A stretch of DNA of 64,000 nucleotides from an uncultured Butyrivibrio sp. (GCF_947169445.1 NZ_CAMVPU010000008.1:1-64000); one strand, 5' to 3'. Shown: positions 44,007 to 53,819, counted from the first letter of the stretch. Notes: generated by a model from the letters alone, not told the origin. A program made the numbers and translations.

Positions 44007-45188
44007 ATGTACAAGATTTTAAAGAAGGATGGCAGTGCAAAAAGAGCTGAATTTACTACCGTTCACGGTAAGATCCAGACTCCTGTATTTATGAATGTAG
44101 CAACTGTTGCTGCCATTAAGGGTGGTGTATCTACTGAGGATCTTGAGGGCATTGGCACTCAGGTAGTCCTTTCCAATACCTATCATTTGCATTTAAGACC
44201 GGGAGATGATGTGGTCTACAGGATGGGCGGTTTGCATAAATTTATGTCATGCAACAAGCCTATTCTTACAGATTCAGGTGGATTCCAGGTCTTTTCTCTC
44301 GCAAAAACAAGACGAATAAAAGAAGAAGGTGTTTATTTCCATTCTCATATTGACGGGCATAAGCTTTTTATGGGACCTGAGGAGAGTATGCGCATTCAGT
44401 CACATCTTGGCTCTACTATAGCTATGGCTTTTGATGAATGCCCATCCGCTAAGGCCGAGCATGAATATGTTCAGATGTCTGTGGACAGGACTACAAGATG
44501 GCTTGAGCGCTGCAAAAAAGAGATGCAAAGGCTAAATGCCATGGAATATACGGTCAATCATGACCAGCTTTTGTTTGGAATCAATCAGGGTGCTATCTTT
44601 GATGATATCAGAATTGAGCATGCAAAGATAATCAGCGATATGGACCTTGATGGTTATGCGGTTGGTGGTCTTGCTGTTGGTGAGACTCATGAAGAAATGT
44701 ATCATGTTCTGGAAACTGTTGTTCCGTATCTTCCGCTTGAGAAACCTACATATCTTATGGGTGTAGGAACGCCTGCTAATATTCTGGAAGCTGTTGAAAG
44801 AGGCGTGGATTTCTTTGACTGCGTATATCCAAGCAGAAACGGACGACATGGCCATCTTTATACAAACAGAGGGCATATTAATCTTTTGAATGCAAGGTAT
44901 GAGCTTGATGATACACCTATCGAGGAAGGCTGTCAGTGTCCTGCCTGCAGGCGCTATACCAAGAGCTACATCAGGCATCTTTTGAAATCTGGAGAGATGC
45001 TGGGGATGAGACTTTGTGTGCTTCATAATCTTTATTTCTATAATCATATGATGGAAGAAATAAGAGATGCTATCGATGCAGGTACATTCCAGGATTATAA
45101 GAAAAAAAAGCTTTCCGGAATGCAGGAATTCGACAGCGCAGAGATAAAAGATTCTTATAATATAGCCCGCAACTGGAGAAAAGGCTGA
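44007..45188 (+). CDS. tgt: Queuine tRNA-ribosyltransferase (tRNA-guanine transglycosylase)
   Basis: Exchanges guanine 34 for preQ1 in tRNAs with GUN anticodons. The 393 residues have the ILTDSGGFQVFSL active-site segment, the GVDFFDCVYPSRNGRHG catalytic segment and the zinc motif CQCPACRRY with a following His in IRHLLKSGE. The gene is followed by yajC, the common tgt-yajC order. A long antisense frame opposite the gene is judged a shadow. Confidence 0.97.
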   Translation: MYKILKKDGSAKRAEFTTVHGKIQTPVFMNVATVAAIKGGVSTEDLEGIGTQVVLSNTYHLHLRPGDDVVYRMGGLHKFMSCNKPILTDSGGFQVFSLAKTRRIKEEGVYFHSHIDGHKLFMGPEESMRIQSHLGSTIAMAFDECPSAKAEHEYVQMSVDRTTRWLERCKKEMQRLNAMEYTVNHDQLLFGINQGAIFDDIRIEHAKIISDMDLDGYAVGGLAVGETHEEMYHVLETVVPYLPLEKPTYLMGVGTPANILEAVERGVDFFDCVYPSRNGRHGHLYTNRGHINLLNARYELDDTPIEEGCQCPACRRYTKSYIRHLLKSGEMLGMRLCVLHNLYFYNHMMEEIRDAIDAGTFQDYKKKKLSGMQEFDSAEIKDSYNIARNWRKG

Positions 45189-45280
45189 TATTATATTTGG
45201 ATTAAACTGCAGCATTTTTAATTATTGGTTTTTGAGTATTTAAAGACTTGATTTAAACCGGACTTTTTAGTAACATTTAT

Positions 45281-45289
45281 TGGTATAAT
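45281..45289 (+). promoter_or_regulatory. Extended -10 promoter of yajC
   Basis: TGGTATAAT, a TGN-extended -10, lies about 30 bases before the yajC start; no good -35 is present. Confidence 0.45.
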
Positions 45290-45318
45290 TTATTTTCAAA
45301 GTTTTATTGGAGGATGTT

Positions 45319-45672
45319 ATGGGATTATTATTGACTTCAGATGCTTTAGGAGCTTCAACTAACACATTGTTTATCATTGCAATTTACGTTGTATTATTTG
45401 GATTTCTTTATTTTGTAATGATTCGTCCACAGAGGAAAGAGCAGAAGCAGAAGGCTCAGACACTTGCTTCTCTTGCTGTAGGTGATAGCGTTAGAACAAC
45501 CGGCGGATTCGTTGGTGTTATTCTTGATATCACAGATGATATGGTTATTGTTGAGTTCGGTAACAACAAGAACTGCCGTATTCCAATGTATAAGGAAGCA
45601 ATCGTAGAGGTTGAGAAGCCTGAAGATGCTGTTGTAACAAATACTGAGACTTCAGATTCCAAGAAGAAGTAA
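45319..45672 (+). CDS. yajC: Preprotein translocase accessory subunit YajC
   Basis: 117 residues: one membrane helix (FIIAIYVVLFGFLYFVMIRPQRKEQKQ, about residues 15-36), then a small cytosolic domain (SLAVGDSVRTTGGFVGVILDI). It associates with SecDF-YidC. The frame opens at TTG 45307, but GGAGG at 45309-45313 fits ATG 45319. secD and secF are not adjacent here. Confidence 0.93.
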   Translation: MGLLLTSDALGASTNTLFIIAIYVVLFGFLYFVMIRPQRKEQKQKAQTLASLAVGDSVRTTGGFVGVILDITDDMVIVEFGNNKNCRIPMYKEAIVEVEKPEDAVVTNTETSDSKKK

Positions 45673-45689
45673 TTTGTAGCAAAAAGATG

Positions 45690-45722
45690 AAGCCTGGTTG
45701 GTATTTCCAATCGGGCTTTTTT
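45690..45722 (+). terminator. Terminator of yajC
   Basis: A 12-bp stem (AAGCCTGGTTGG with CCAATCGGGCTT, including G-U pairs), 5-nt loop, then a T-run. Confidence 0.88.
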
Positions 45723-45786
45723 GGAAAAATGTCACTGTCGCGCGTTAAAATGTTGACGTGTGATAACAAGCGAGGAGAAAAATATT

Positions 45787-46890
45787 ATGAATATGAAGGT
45801 AACCTGTATCCCAGGGGATGGAATTGGCCCGGAAATCGTGACAGAAGCTAAAAAAGTTCTGGATAAAGTTTGTGAAGTGTTTGGTCATGAGATTGTTTAT
45901 AAGGACATTTTGATGGGTGGTTGTTCCATAGATGCGTATGGCGTTCCACTTACGGATGAAGCAATTTCAGATGCTAAGGCTGCAGATGCTGTGCTTATGG
46001 GTTCTATCGGAGGTAATACATCTACTTCTCCATGGTACAAACTTGAGCCATCGCTTCGTCCTGAAGCAGGTCTTCTTAAACTTCGTAAATCTCTTAATCT
46101 TTTTGCTAATTTGCGTCCTGCATATCTTTATCCGCAGCTTAAGGATGCATGTCCGTTAAAAGAAGCGACAAGTGATAAGGGCTTTGATATGCTCATAATG
46201 AGGGAATTAACAGGCGGTCTATACTTTGGGGATAGAAAGACCGAAGAAATAGACGGAGAGCTTGTGGCTACAGATACTCTTGTTTATAGAGAAAGCGAGA
46301 TAAGAAGAATTGCCATAAGAGCATTCGATGTTGCAAGGAAGCGCAGAAAGAGCGTTATTAGTGTTGATAAAGCTAACGTTCTTGATTCTTCAAGGCTTTG
46401 GAGAAAAGTTGTAGAAGAGGTTGCGAAGGATTACCCTGATGTTACACTTGAACATATGCTTGTAGATAACTGTGCTATGCAGCTTGTTAAGGATCCTTCC
46501 CAGTTTGATGTTATTCTTACTGAGAATATGTTTGGCGATATCCTTTCAGACGAAGCCAGCATGATTACAGGCTCTATTGGAATGCTTTCCAGTGCATCAC
46601 TTAATGATACAAGCTTTGGACTCTATGAGCCAAGTCATGGAAGTGCTCCTGATATTGCCGGACAGAACATTGCTAATCCTATTGCAACGATTCTTTCTGC
46701 AGCGATGATGTTAAGATACAGCTTTAACCTTGATAAAGAAGCAGATTCTATAGAAAAAGCTGTTCAGAAGGTGCTAGAAGAAGGCTATCGCACCGTCGAT
46801 ATAATGCCAAAAGGTCAGGAAGATAAGTTTACGAAGACTTCCTGCAGCCAGATGGGAGATTTAATTGCAGGACGAATTACTAATAGCTAA
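45787..46890 (+). CDS. leuB: 3-isopropylmalate dehydrogenase
   Basis: NAD-dependent oxidative decarboxylation in leucine synthesis. The 367 residues carry MKVTCIPGDGIGPEIV at the N-terminus, the MRELTGGLYFGDRK motif that marks LeuB, and the metal-site Asp set around NMFGDILSDEASMITGS. The GAGGAGA at 45772-45778 selects ATG 45787 over the in-frame start at 45760. leuA, leuC and leuD are not in the window. The stop overlaps the next gene by 26 bases. Confidence 0.96.
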   Translation: MNMKVTCIPGDGIGPEIVTEAKKVLDKVCEVFGHEIVYKDILMGGCSIDAYGVPLTDEAISDAKAADAVLMGSIGGNTSTSPWYKLEPSLRPEAGLLKLRKSLNLFANLRPAYLYPQLKDACPLKEATSDKGFDMLIMRELTGGLYFGDRKTEEIDGELVATDTLVYRESEIRRIAIRAFDVARKRRKSVISVDKANVLDSSRLWRKVVEEVAKDYPDVTLEHMLVDNCAMQLVKDPSQFDVILTENMFGDILSDEASMITGSIGMLSSASLNDTSFGLYEPSHGSAPDIAGQNIANPIATILSAAMMLRYSFNLDKEADSIEKAVQKVLEEGYRTVDIMPKGQEDKFTKTSCSQMGDLIAGRITNS

Positions 46891-48553
46891 AACCGAAAAG
46901 AAAATATATGAAATTCTTCCCCATGAACCGGAGAGCATGCTGACTACTTTATTTATCATAGGTATGGCGGCCTATTATCTGTGGAGGATGTTTGCTATTA
47001 CACCTTCCCATGAGGAACTTGTTAGCTATTGTCTTTTTATAAATAATGGACCAATATATTCAGCCTTAAACTGGCCATCTCCCAATAATCACGTGGGATA
47101 TTCGGTTCTGGCTTCACTTTTGAATTATTTTGGGAATTCATATATAGGACTTAGGGGAATTTCTTATATTTGCGCAGTTGGTAATCTTATTCTTGTTAAT
47201 AGGATCTGCAAAAGATTTTTTACTCATGGAATGGCTCTTGGTGGAATGGTCCTATATGGCTCCATGCAGGTTGTAAATGAGTATAGTGTTCAGGGGAGAG
47301 GATATACTCTGGCCACCTTTTGCTTTTTACTTTCGGTTTATCTGTCCTGTGAAATCTGCAAGTCAGGTGAAAATGCCAGGTTTTTATCTATAATCTATAT
47401 TGTCTGCATAGTGTTTGGTATGTATACGACGCCAAGCAGTATATACTGGGTAGTTCCTGTTTGTCTTACAGTTTTATTGTATCTGTTTATAAATGGCTTT
47501 AGGAGCAGACGGTATTTCGCAAGTGATCTGGAAAATGTTTACCTTAGGAAGCTGAACAGTTTTATAGGCTCTACTGCAATAGCTGTTTTTATTACTTTCG
47601 TTTTATATTCGGCTTTATGGCTCTCTCTTGGAGCAAAGGCGCTGATAGAAGATGAAGCTTCTTTATTTTACGGAAGTAATGATATGACGATTTTTTTGCG
47701 AAATCCTATGGCTGCACTTTCTTCCGGAATGCAATACATGAATACTAAAAGACATCTTGTGGAAGAAGATGTAGATCTTTTCAAGGAGAAATTTTTATCC
47801 TGGATCGTGGATCTTCTTAACTATATGCTTCCGGGATTATGGTTTTTGCTTGCTATATTTATAATTAGCGGCGTTTCCATAATGCTTGTTGAATGTTTCA
47901 GACACTTTGAATATAGCAGAACCGTAATAAATCTTATGGTTGTGACCAATATAGCTTATGTGGTGATAGTTCTTTTATCTACACATAAACTGCCGGCCTT
48001 AAGGGGCTTTGGATATGGCTCTTTTCTTATGACAATATGTGTCTGCTGCACTCTTGAAAAGTGCATAAATGTAGGAATAAGGCTGTATAATAAATATGTT
48101 GGTAAAAATGATTCCTCATCCAGGAAGGAAAATGAAACACTTATTTCTTCCGGAGAATGGTATGAGATACAGGGCGTATATATTCCTGTAATTGTTATTA
48201 TATTTTTATTTTTTGCAAGGTTTGCCGATACCAATTTTAACGCACAGATTGGTAGCAGGGAAAATGATATCTTTAATACGATGTATATAGCTGATATCGC
48301 AGGTAAGAAGAATCCATGTGTTCTCGATGAGGATCAGGATTATCTGATGCAGTTTGGCTTTGGAATAAACTGCGAGAAAACAGATGTGACCGGTGCGGAT
48401 GTTGTTATATTAGACAGACATATGAAAGACCCGCAGTATACCGGAGAGTATCTTGATAGGCTTTATCAGACCTATGATACGATTGACTGGGATTACCTGG
48501 ATACCATGCATATTCAATATGAAAATGATTCAATTATTCTTTATACGAAATAG
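46865..48553 (+). CDS. Polytopic GT-C-type membrane protein (GT39/ArnT-like glycosyltransferase candidate)
   Basis: 562 residues, about 11 membrane helices, and a short C-terminal extracellular domain (~455-562). The first outer loop has acidic HEELVS and later WPSPNNHVGYSVLASLLNYFG, resembling the P-x-N-x-H-P-(L/V) motif of GT-C lipid-phosphate-sugar-dependent transferases (PMT/ArnT). The assignment is by general architecture; the acceptor is unknown. It begins at TTG 46865, supported by GGGAGA 5 nt upstream, inside leuB; ATG 46934 is an alternative. It sits between leuB and ilvD and is followed by ilvD after 14 bases, so it would be co-transcribed with branched-chain amino-acid genes. Confidence 0.6.
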   Translation: MQDELLIAKTEKKIYEILPHEPESMLTTLFIIGMAAYYLWRMFAITPSHEELVSYCLFINNGPIYSALNWPSPNNHVGYSVLASLLNYFGNSYIGLRGISYICAVGNLILVNRICKRFFTHGMALGGMVLYGSMQVVNEYSVQGRGYTLATFCFLLSVYLSCEICKSGENARFLSIIYIVCIVFGMYTTPSSIYWVVPVCLTVLLYLFINGFRSRRYFASDLENVYLRKLNSFIGSTAIAVFITFVLYSALWLSLGAKALIEDEASLFYGSNDMTIFLRNPMAALSSGMQYMNTKRHLVEEDVDLFKEKFLSWIVDLLNYMLPGLWFLLAIFIISGVSIMLVECFRHFEYSRTVINLMVVTNIAYVVIVLLSTHKLPALRGFGYGSFLMTICVCCTLEKCINVGIRLYNKYVGKNDSSSRKENETLISSGEWYEIQGVYIPVIVIIFLFFARFADTNFNAQIGSRENDIFNTMYIADIAGKKNPCVLDEDQDYLMQFGFGINCEKTDVTGADVVILDRHMKDPQYTGEYLDRLYQTYDTIDWDYLDTMHIQYENDSIILYTK

Positions 48554-48567
48554 GAGGAGTACAAAAC

Positions 48568-50241
48568 ATGGCTAAAAACAGTGACAGAGTAATGGAAGGC
48601 CTTCAGCAGGCACCACACAGAAGCTTATTCAATGCTTTAGGTTTTACTGAAGAAGAGAGAAGAAAGCCACTTATTGGTATTGTAAGTTCTTATAATGAAA
48701 TCGTTCCGGGACATATGAACATAGATAAGATTACTGATGCTGTTAAGCTTGCAGTAGCTGAAGCAGGCGGAATGCCTGTAGTTGTTCCTGCAATTGCAGT
48801 TTGTGACGGCATTGCTATGGGACATGTAGGAATGAAGTATTCTCTTGTTACAAGAGATCTTATTGCAGATTCTACTGAATGTCTTGCTAAGGCTCATGCT
48901 TTTGACGGTATGGTTTGTATTCCTAACTGTGATAAGAATGTGCCAGGCCTTCTTATGGCAGCTGCAAGAGTAAATATTCCAACTGTATTTGTTTCTGGCG
49001 GCCCTATGATGGCAGGAAGAGTTGATGGACATAAGACATCTCTTTCTTCTATGTTTGAAGCTGTTGGTAGTGTTTCTGCCGGCAAAATGACTAATGAGAA
49101 GCTCTGCGAATACGAGGAAAAGGCTTGTCCTACCTGCGGTTCATGTTCAGGTATGTACACTGCAAATTCTATGAACTGTCTTACAGAGGCTATCGGAATG
49201 GGACTTCCCGGAAATGGAACAATTCCTGCGGTTTACTCAGCAAGAATCAGACTTGCAAAGCATGCCGGATATGCTGTAATGAATCTGGTTGAGAAGAATA
49301 TCAGACCTAAGGATATCATGACAAAAGAAGCTTTCATGAATGCTATGGCTATGGATATGGCTCTTGGCTGCTCTACAAATACAATGCTTCATCTTCCTGC
49401 TATTGCTCATGAAGCAGGCGTTGATCTTGATATGGAAATTGCCAATGAAGTATCAGCTAAGACACCTAATCTTTGTCACCTTGCTCCTGCAGGTCCTACA
49501 TACATGGAGGACCTGAATGAAGCTGGCGGTGTTCTTGCTGTTATGAGTGAGCTTGTTAAAAAGAATCTTATTAATACAGATCTTTTGACTGTTACAGGTA
49601 AGACAATCAAGGAAAATCTTGAGGGAGTACGTAACCTTAATCCTGAGGTTATCAGACCTGTTGAGAATCCTTATATGCAGTCAGGCGGTATCGCTGTCCT
49701 TAAGGGAAATATTGCTCCCGATACCGGTATTGTAAAGAAATCTGCAGTAGCTCCTGAGATGATGACTCATGAGGGACCTGCTCGTGTATTTGATTGTGAG
49801 GAAGATGCTATTTCTGCAATTCTCGGCGGTAAGATTGTTGCCGGTGATGTAGTTGTTATCAGATATGAGGGACCTAAGGGCGGACCTGGCATGAGAGAAA
49901 TGCTTAATCCTACCTCAGCTATTGCCGGTATGGGACTTGGTTCTACAGTTGCTCTTATTACTGACGGAAGATTCTCAGGTGCAAGCCGCGGCGCTTCAAT
50001 CGGACATGTTTCTCCTGAGGCAGCTGTTGGCGGGCCTATTGCTCTTATTGAGGAAGGCGATATTATCAGCATTGATATTCCTAATAATGCTCTTAATGTT
50101 AAGGTTTCAGATGAAGAGCTGGCTAAGAGAAGAGAAAAATGGCAGCCAAGAGAGCCTAAGGTTACCAGTGGATATCTTGCCCGTTATCGCGAGCTGGTTA
50201 CAAGTGGTAATCGTGGTGCGATTCTTGAGATTTCAAAATAA
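48568..50241 (+). CDS. ilvD: Dihydroxy-acid dehydratase
   Basis: Dehydrates 2,3-dihydroxy-isovalerate and dihydroxy-methylvalerate in valine and isoleucine synthesis. The 557 residues are full length. Iron-sulfur cluster Cys residues occur in CIPNCDKNVPG and CPTCGSCSGMYTANSMNC, and the RFSGASRGASIGHVSPEAA segment is diagnostic. AGGAGGAG lies before the ATG. ilvB follows 41 bases after. Confidence 0.97.
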   Translation: MAKNSDRVMEGLQQAPHRSLFNALGFTEEERRKPLIGIVSSYNEIVPGHMNIDKITDAVKLAVAEAGGMPVVVPAIAVCDGIAMGHVGMKYSLVTRDLIADSTECLAKAHAFDGMVCIPNCDKNVPGLLMAAARVNIPTVFVSGGPMMAGRVDGHKTSLSSMFEAVGSVSAGKMTNEKLCEYEEKACPTCGSCSGMYTANSMNCLTEAIGMGLPGNGTIPAVYSARIRLAKHAGYAVMNLVEKNIRPKDIMTKEAFMNAMAMDMALGCSTNTMLHLPAIAHEAGVDLDMEIANEVSAKTPNLCHLAPAGPTYMEDLNEAGGVLAVMSELVKKNLINTDLLTVTGKTIKENLEGVRNLNPEVIRPVENPYMQSGGIAVLKGNIAPDTGIVKKSAVAPEMMTHEGPARVFDCEEDAISAILGGKIVAGDVVVIRYEGPKGGPGMREMLNPTSAIAGMGLGSTVALITDGRFSGASRGASIGHVSPEAAVGGPIALIEEGDIISIDIPNNALNVKVSDEELAKRREKWQPREPKVTSGYLARYRELVTSGNRGAILEISK

Positions 50242-50282
50242 AACTAGGTTACAGAATAGTGAATATAGAGGAGTATGAAGAA

Positions 50283-51962
50283 ATGCAGTTAACAGGAGCA
50301 CAGATCGTTCTGGAATGTTTGAAAGAACAGGGAGTTGATACAATATTTGGATATCCGGGCGGAACTATCCTTAACATCTATGACGAGCTTTATAAGCAGG
50401 GGGATGATTTCCTGCATATTCTGACTAGTCATGAGCAGGGAGCAGCCCATGCGGCAGATGGTTATGCCAGATCTACAGGTAAGGTGGGAGTGTGCTTTGC
50501 TACAAGTGGACCAGGCTCAACTAATCTCGTAACAGGTATAGCAACAGCTTACATGGACTCTGTTCCTATGGTGGCTATTACCTGTAATGTGTCACTTCCT
50601 CTTCTTGGTAAGGATTCCTTTCAGGAGGTTGATATCGCAGGTATTACTATGCCTATCACCAAGCATGGCTATATTGTAAAAGATGTAAAAGAGCTTGCGG
50701 ATACAGTAAGAAAGGCCTTTAAGATTGCCAGAAGCGGAAGACCCGGACCTGTTATTGTAGATATCACCAAGGATGTTACTGCCAAGTCCTGTGATTTCAG
50801 ACCTGTTGTAGTTGCAGAGGAAGAGCCGGTTAAGACCTTCAAAACTGATGATGTTAATACAGCGGTCAAGATGATCAAGGCTTCCAAGAGACCATTTATA
50901 TATGTTGGTGGTGGTGCTGTTATTTCCGGAGCCTCTAAGGAACTATCTGAATTTGCCAAATTAGTTGATGCTCCAGTTTGCGATACTCTTATGGGCAAGG
51001 GTGCTTTTGATGGCACTAACGAGCTTTATACCGGAATGATCGGTATGCATGGTACTAAGGCTTCCAATTTTGGAGTTAGTGAATGTGACCTTTTGATCAC
51101 ATTGGGAGCAAGATTCTCTGATCGTGTAACAGGAAATGCCAAGACCTTTGCTTCTAAGGCCAAGATTTTGCAGATTGATGTTGATGCTGCTGAAATTAAC
51201 AAGAATATCAGGGTAAACTATGCGATTGTTGGAGATCTTAAGCTGGTTCTTAAGGCAATTAATGCCAAACTTGAACAGATGGATCACAGCGATTGGCTAT
51301 CCAAGATAAGCGACTATAAAAAGAAATTTCCTCTTTCATATGATCATGATAAGCTTACATGTCCTTATATTGTTGAAGAACTGGATAAGCTTACAGATGG
51401 AAATGCTATTATCACTACAGATGTTGGACAGCATCAGATGTGGGCTGCACAGTACTATAAGTTCAAGAATCCAAGGACTTTCCTTACAAGTGGTGGCCTT
51501 GGAACTATGGGCTATGGTCTCGGTGCCTGCATTGGAGCTAAAGTTGGTAATCCTGATAAGCAGGTTATCAATATTGCCGGTGATGGCTGCTTTAGAATGA
51601 ATATGAATGAGCTTGCTACAGCATCCAGATATAACCTTCCTATCATTGAGATTGTTATAAACAATAGCGTTCTTGGAATGGTAAGACAGTGGCAGACTCT
51701 TTTTTATGAGCAGCACTATTCACAGACTATATTCAAAGACAAGGTAGATTATTGCAAGGTGGCAGAGGGACTTGGCTGTATGGCTATTCGTGTGACCAAG
51801 AAGTCTGAAGTTGCACCTGCTCTGAAAAAAGCACTAAAATCCAAGATTCCTGTGCTTATTGATTGTATAATAGAAGAGGATGATAAAGTTTTCCCTATGG
51901 TGCCGGCTGGTGCATCTATCAGTGAAGCTTTTGATGAAGAGGATTTAGCAAAAAAGAAGTAA
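50283..51962 (+). CDS. ilvB: Acetolactate synthase, large subunit
   Basis: Thiamine diphosphate enzyme that condenses pyruvate with pyruvate or 2-oxobutyrate. 559 residues: FGYPGGTILNIYDEL with the catalytic Glu in TSHEQGAAHAADGYAR, the FAD-binding middle domain, and the ThDP motif GDGCFRMNMNELATASRYNLPI. Start ATG 50283 is taken over GTG 50259 because GAGGAG lies at 50267-50272. No small subunit gene (ilvN) or ilvC is in the window, so the regulatory partner is elsewhere. It is the last gene of the leuB-GT-C-ilvD-ilvB run. Confidence 0.96.
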   Translation: MQLTGAQIVLECLKEQGVDTIFGYPGGTILNIYDELYKQGDDFLHILTSHEQGAAHAADGYARSTGKVGVCFATSGPGSTNLVTGIATAYMDSVPMVAITCNVSLPLLGKDSFQEVDIAGITMPITKHGYIVKDVKELADTVRKAFKIARSGRPGPVIVDITKDVTAKSCDFRPVVVAEEEPVKTFKTDDVNTAVKMIKASKRPFIYVGGGAVISGASKELSEFAKLVDAPVCDTLMGKGAFDGTNELYTGMIGMHGTKASNFGVSECDLLITLGARFSDRVTGNAKTFASKAKILQIDVDAAEINKNIRVNYAIVGDLKLVLKAINAKLEQMDHSDWLSKISDYKKKFPLSYDHDKLTCPYIVEELDKLTDGNAIITTDVGQHQMWAAQYYKFKNPRTFLTSGGLGTMGYGLGACIGAKVGNPDKQVINIAGDGCFRMNMNELATASRYNLPIIEIVINNSVLGMVRQWQTLFYEQHYSQTIFKDKVDYCKVAEGLGCMAIRVTKKSEVAPALKKALKSKIPVLIDCIIEEDDKVFPMVPAGASISEAFDEEDLAKKK

Positions 51963-52008
51963 TTGCAGCTTTTGACTTGTGTTTTTTGTGGGGGATTATC
52001 GGGGGATA

Positions 52009-53544
52009 ATGAAGAAAAAAGGTCTGTTGGCAGCACTTCTATGTATTTGCTTTTTGGTAATAGCAGGATCAGTCTATATTTTTATTAGCATATGGTATCA
52101 AGGAGTATTTCCTGCATTTGTCTGGATTGACGACATTTACTGTACCGGTAAAACCGTAGGCGAGGTCAATGAAATACTTCTTGAAAAACATCCATATGCC
52201 GGAATAAAGGTTGTTGATATTTCCGGTGCTGAGCTTTTTATTAGTTCTGATGAAATTGGTCTTGAGATGTCCTATGAGTCTGATCTTGTTAGGATCATGC
52301 AGCTTCGTGGAGGCTTTAACTGGTATAAGTTTATAAATCACAAGAAAAACATAGAGGTTTATCCTACTATCAGCTTTAGTGATGATGAACTGTATTATAG
52401 ACTTTCAAACTGGGAAGCTTTTCCTGACTATTCAGATCTGCATGCTGAAATTATTAAGAGCGATAGCGGATATGAACTAGTAGACAATTATAATGATTTT
52501 CCTGTCATAGACAATATTGTTAGCAATGTTCATAGTTCGATCATGCATCTTGACGATGAGATAATTCTTGGGGATGAACCTAAGGAATATCATAGCTATA
52601 AAAACTATTCTGATGTTTCGGCGAATATGCCGCTGGAACAGACACAGATAGTTGAACTTTACCAAAAGGTTGACAGCCTTCAGAAATGTGATCTTTCCTA
52701 CGACTTTTTTGGAGAAGAGATTGTAGTTAATCCCGAAGATGTATGTGATTTTATTCTTACCAGTTCCGAGCTTTCAGAGGCTATTTCAGAAGAAAAGGAT
52801 AAAAGTGGTTCCGGAAAGGGATTATTTATTGCTGGTGGCGTTGAAAAAGAACTATCGGAAGATGACAGCTTTTTTGATGAAAATGGCTTTGTACTGGATG
52901 ACGATGGTAATCTTATTTTGTCCGAGAGCAAAATGTATGATTATGCCAACGCTCTTTCCGAGAAATATACAACAGCCTGGTGCATGAACAGGTATAGAAG
53001 CGGCCAGTCAGATAAGATTTATATCGGAAATGGTAAAAAGGGAGATGGTTCCATAATCAATAAGGACGCTCTTTTTAATAGTATTAAAGACTACTTTTTA
53101 AATGCTGCAAGTGGTTTGGATACTGATATTTTAGTAGATAGTATCACCGAGTATAATGCTTCTGAAAAGCTTGGAAGCACCTATATTGAAGTTGATATGC
53201 ACAAACAGGAACTTACATACTATGTTGACGGCAACTTGGAGATGGAAATGCCTGTAGTTACGGGAAATGTCAACAGAGGAAGATCAACTCCGGCAGGTAT
53301 CTTTGATGTGTACAATAAACGTTATCACACATATTTGCGAGGCGTTGACTATGTCTCTTATGTGAATTACTGGCTTGGAGTTAATAAAGGCGTGGGAATT
53401 CATGACGCAAATTGGCGAAGTGAATTTGGTAATGAAATATATAAAACCGATGGCTCTCACGGCTGTATTAATTGCCCGATTGATAAAGTTTCCAAACTGT
53501 GGGAAGTGGCTGAAGTAGGCACACCGGTTATACTGCATTACTGA
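52009..53544 (+). CDS. L,D-transpeptidase (YkuD domain) with peptidoglycan-binding-like domain
   Basis: 511 residues. A signal anchor (GLLAALLCICFLVIAGSVYIFISIW, about 5-30) leads to an outer domain (~35-350) related to the PG_binding_4 repeats that precede many clostridial YkuD domains. The YkuD catalytic domain (~390-511) has IEVDMHKQELTYYVDG and the active-site SHGCINCP with Cys486. It makes 3-3 cross-links or other transfers on peptidoglycan. ATG 52009 is chosen because GGGGGA lies just before it; the frame extends to 51979. Confidence 0.9.
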   Translation: MKKKGLLAALLCICFLVIAGSVYIFISIWYQGVFPAFVWIDDIYCTGKTVGEVNEILLEKHPYAGIKVVDISGAELFISSDEIGLEMSYESDLVRIMQLRGGFNWYKFINHKKNIEVYPTISFSDDELYYRLSNWEAFPDYSDLHAEIIKSDSGYELVDNYNDFPVIDNIVSNVHSSIMHLDDEIILGDEPKEYHSYKNYSDVSANMPLEQTQIVELYQKVDSLQKCDLSYDFFGEEIVVNPEDVCDFILTSSELSEAISEEKDKSGSGKGLFIAGGVEKELSEDDSFFDENGFVLDDDGNLILSESKMYDYANALSEKYTTAWCMNRYRSGQSDKIYIGNGKKGDGSIINKDALFNSIKDYFLNAASGLDTDILVDSITEYNASEKLGSTYIEVDMHKQELTYYVDGNLEMEMPVVTGNVNRGRSTPAGIFDVYNKRYHTYLRGVDYVSYVNYWLGVNKGVGIHDANWRSEFGNEIYKTDGSHGCINCPIDKVSKLWEVAEVGTPVILHY

Positions 53545-53610
53545 TTGAAATGCTTTAATATTCAGATTTTTCAACACAATTTCATATCTGATCAATGAAT
53601 GATTTTATAG

Positions 53611-53645
53611 AAACTCTTGTGATAATTCACAGGAGTTTTTCTTTT
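53611..53645 (+). terminator. Terminator of the L,D-transpeptidase gene
   Basis: A 12-bp stem AAACTCTTGTGA / TCACAGGAGTTT with TAAT loop and a T5 tail. Confidence 0.9.
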
Positions 53646-53694
53646 ATTTTTTACAGAAAAATAATATAATAACATTAATTATTGAATAACAATA

Positions 53695-53746
53695 TTGACA
53701 AAATTTTTTTAATGATTAGAATGAATTTTAAGATTTGATTTATCGA
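53695..53746 (+). promoter_or_regulatory. serC promoter and GATNNATC leader element
   Basis: TTGACA (53695-53700), a 16-nt spacer and TAGAAT (53717-53722). From about the start site runs TAAGATTTGATTTATC (53729-53744), the same 16 bases found at 3160-3175 upstream of proB copy 2; TTGATTTATCGA (53735-53746) is the near-palindromic core. Confidence 0.6.
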
Positions 53747-53819
53747 TTTAAACGGACAGAGTATTTTAACCAAAAAGCGATAAATAATAAAAATAGTGTT
53801 ATTTCAGGAGGAGAAAGAA

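Noticed and set aside
44532..45215. A 227-residue open frame antisense to tgt
   Set aside because: It lies wholly opposite a well-supported gene, has no ribosome site and an implausible composition (Ile/His/Met-rich).
53545..53819. T-box leader upstream of serC
   Set aside because: No AGGGTGG-type T-box sequence or specifier stem is visible; a normal terminator and promoter explain the gap. The leuB and proA leaders were also checked without success.
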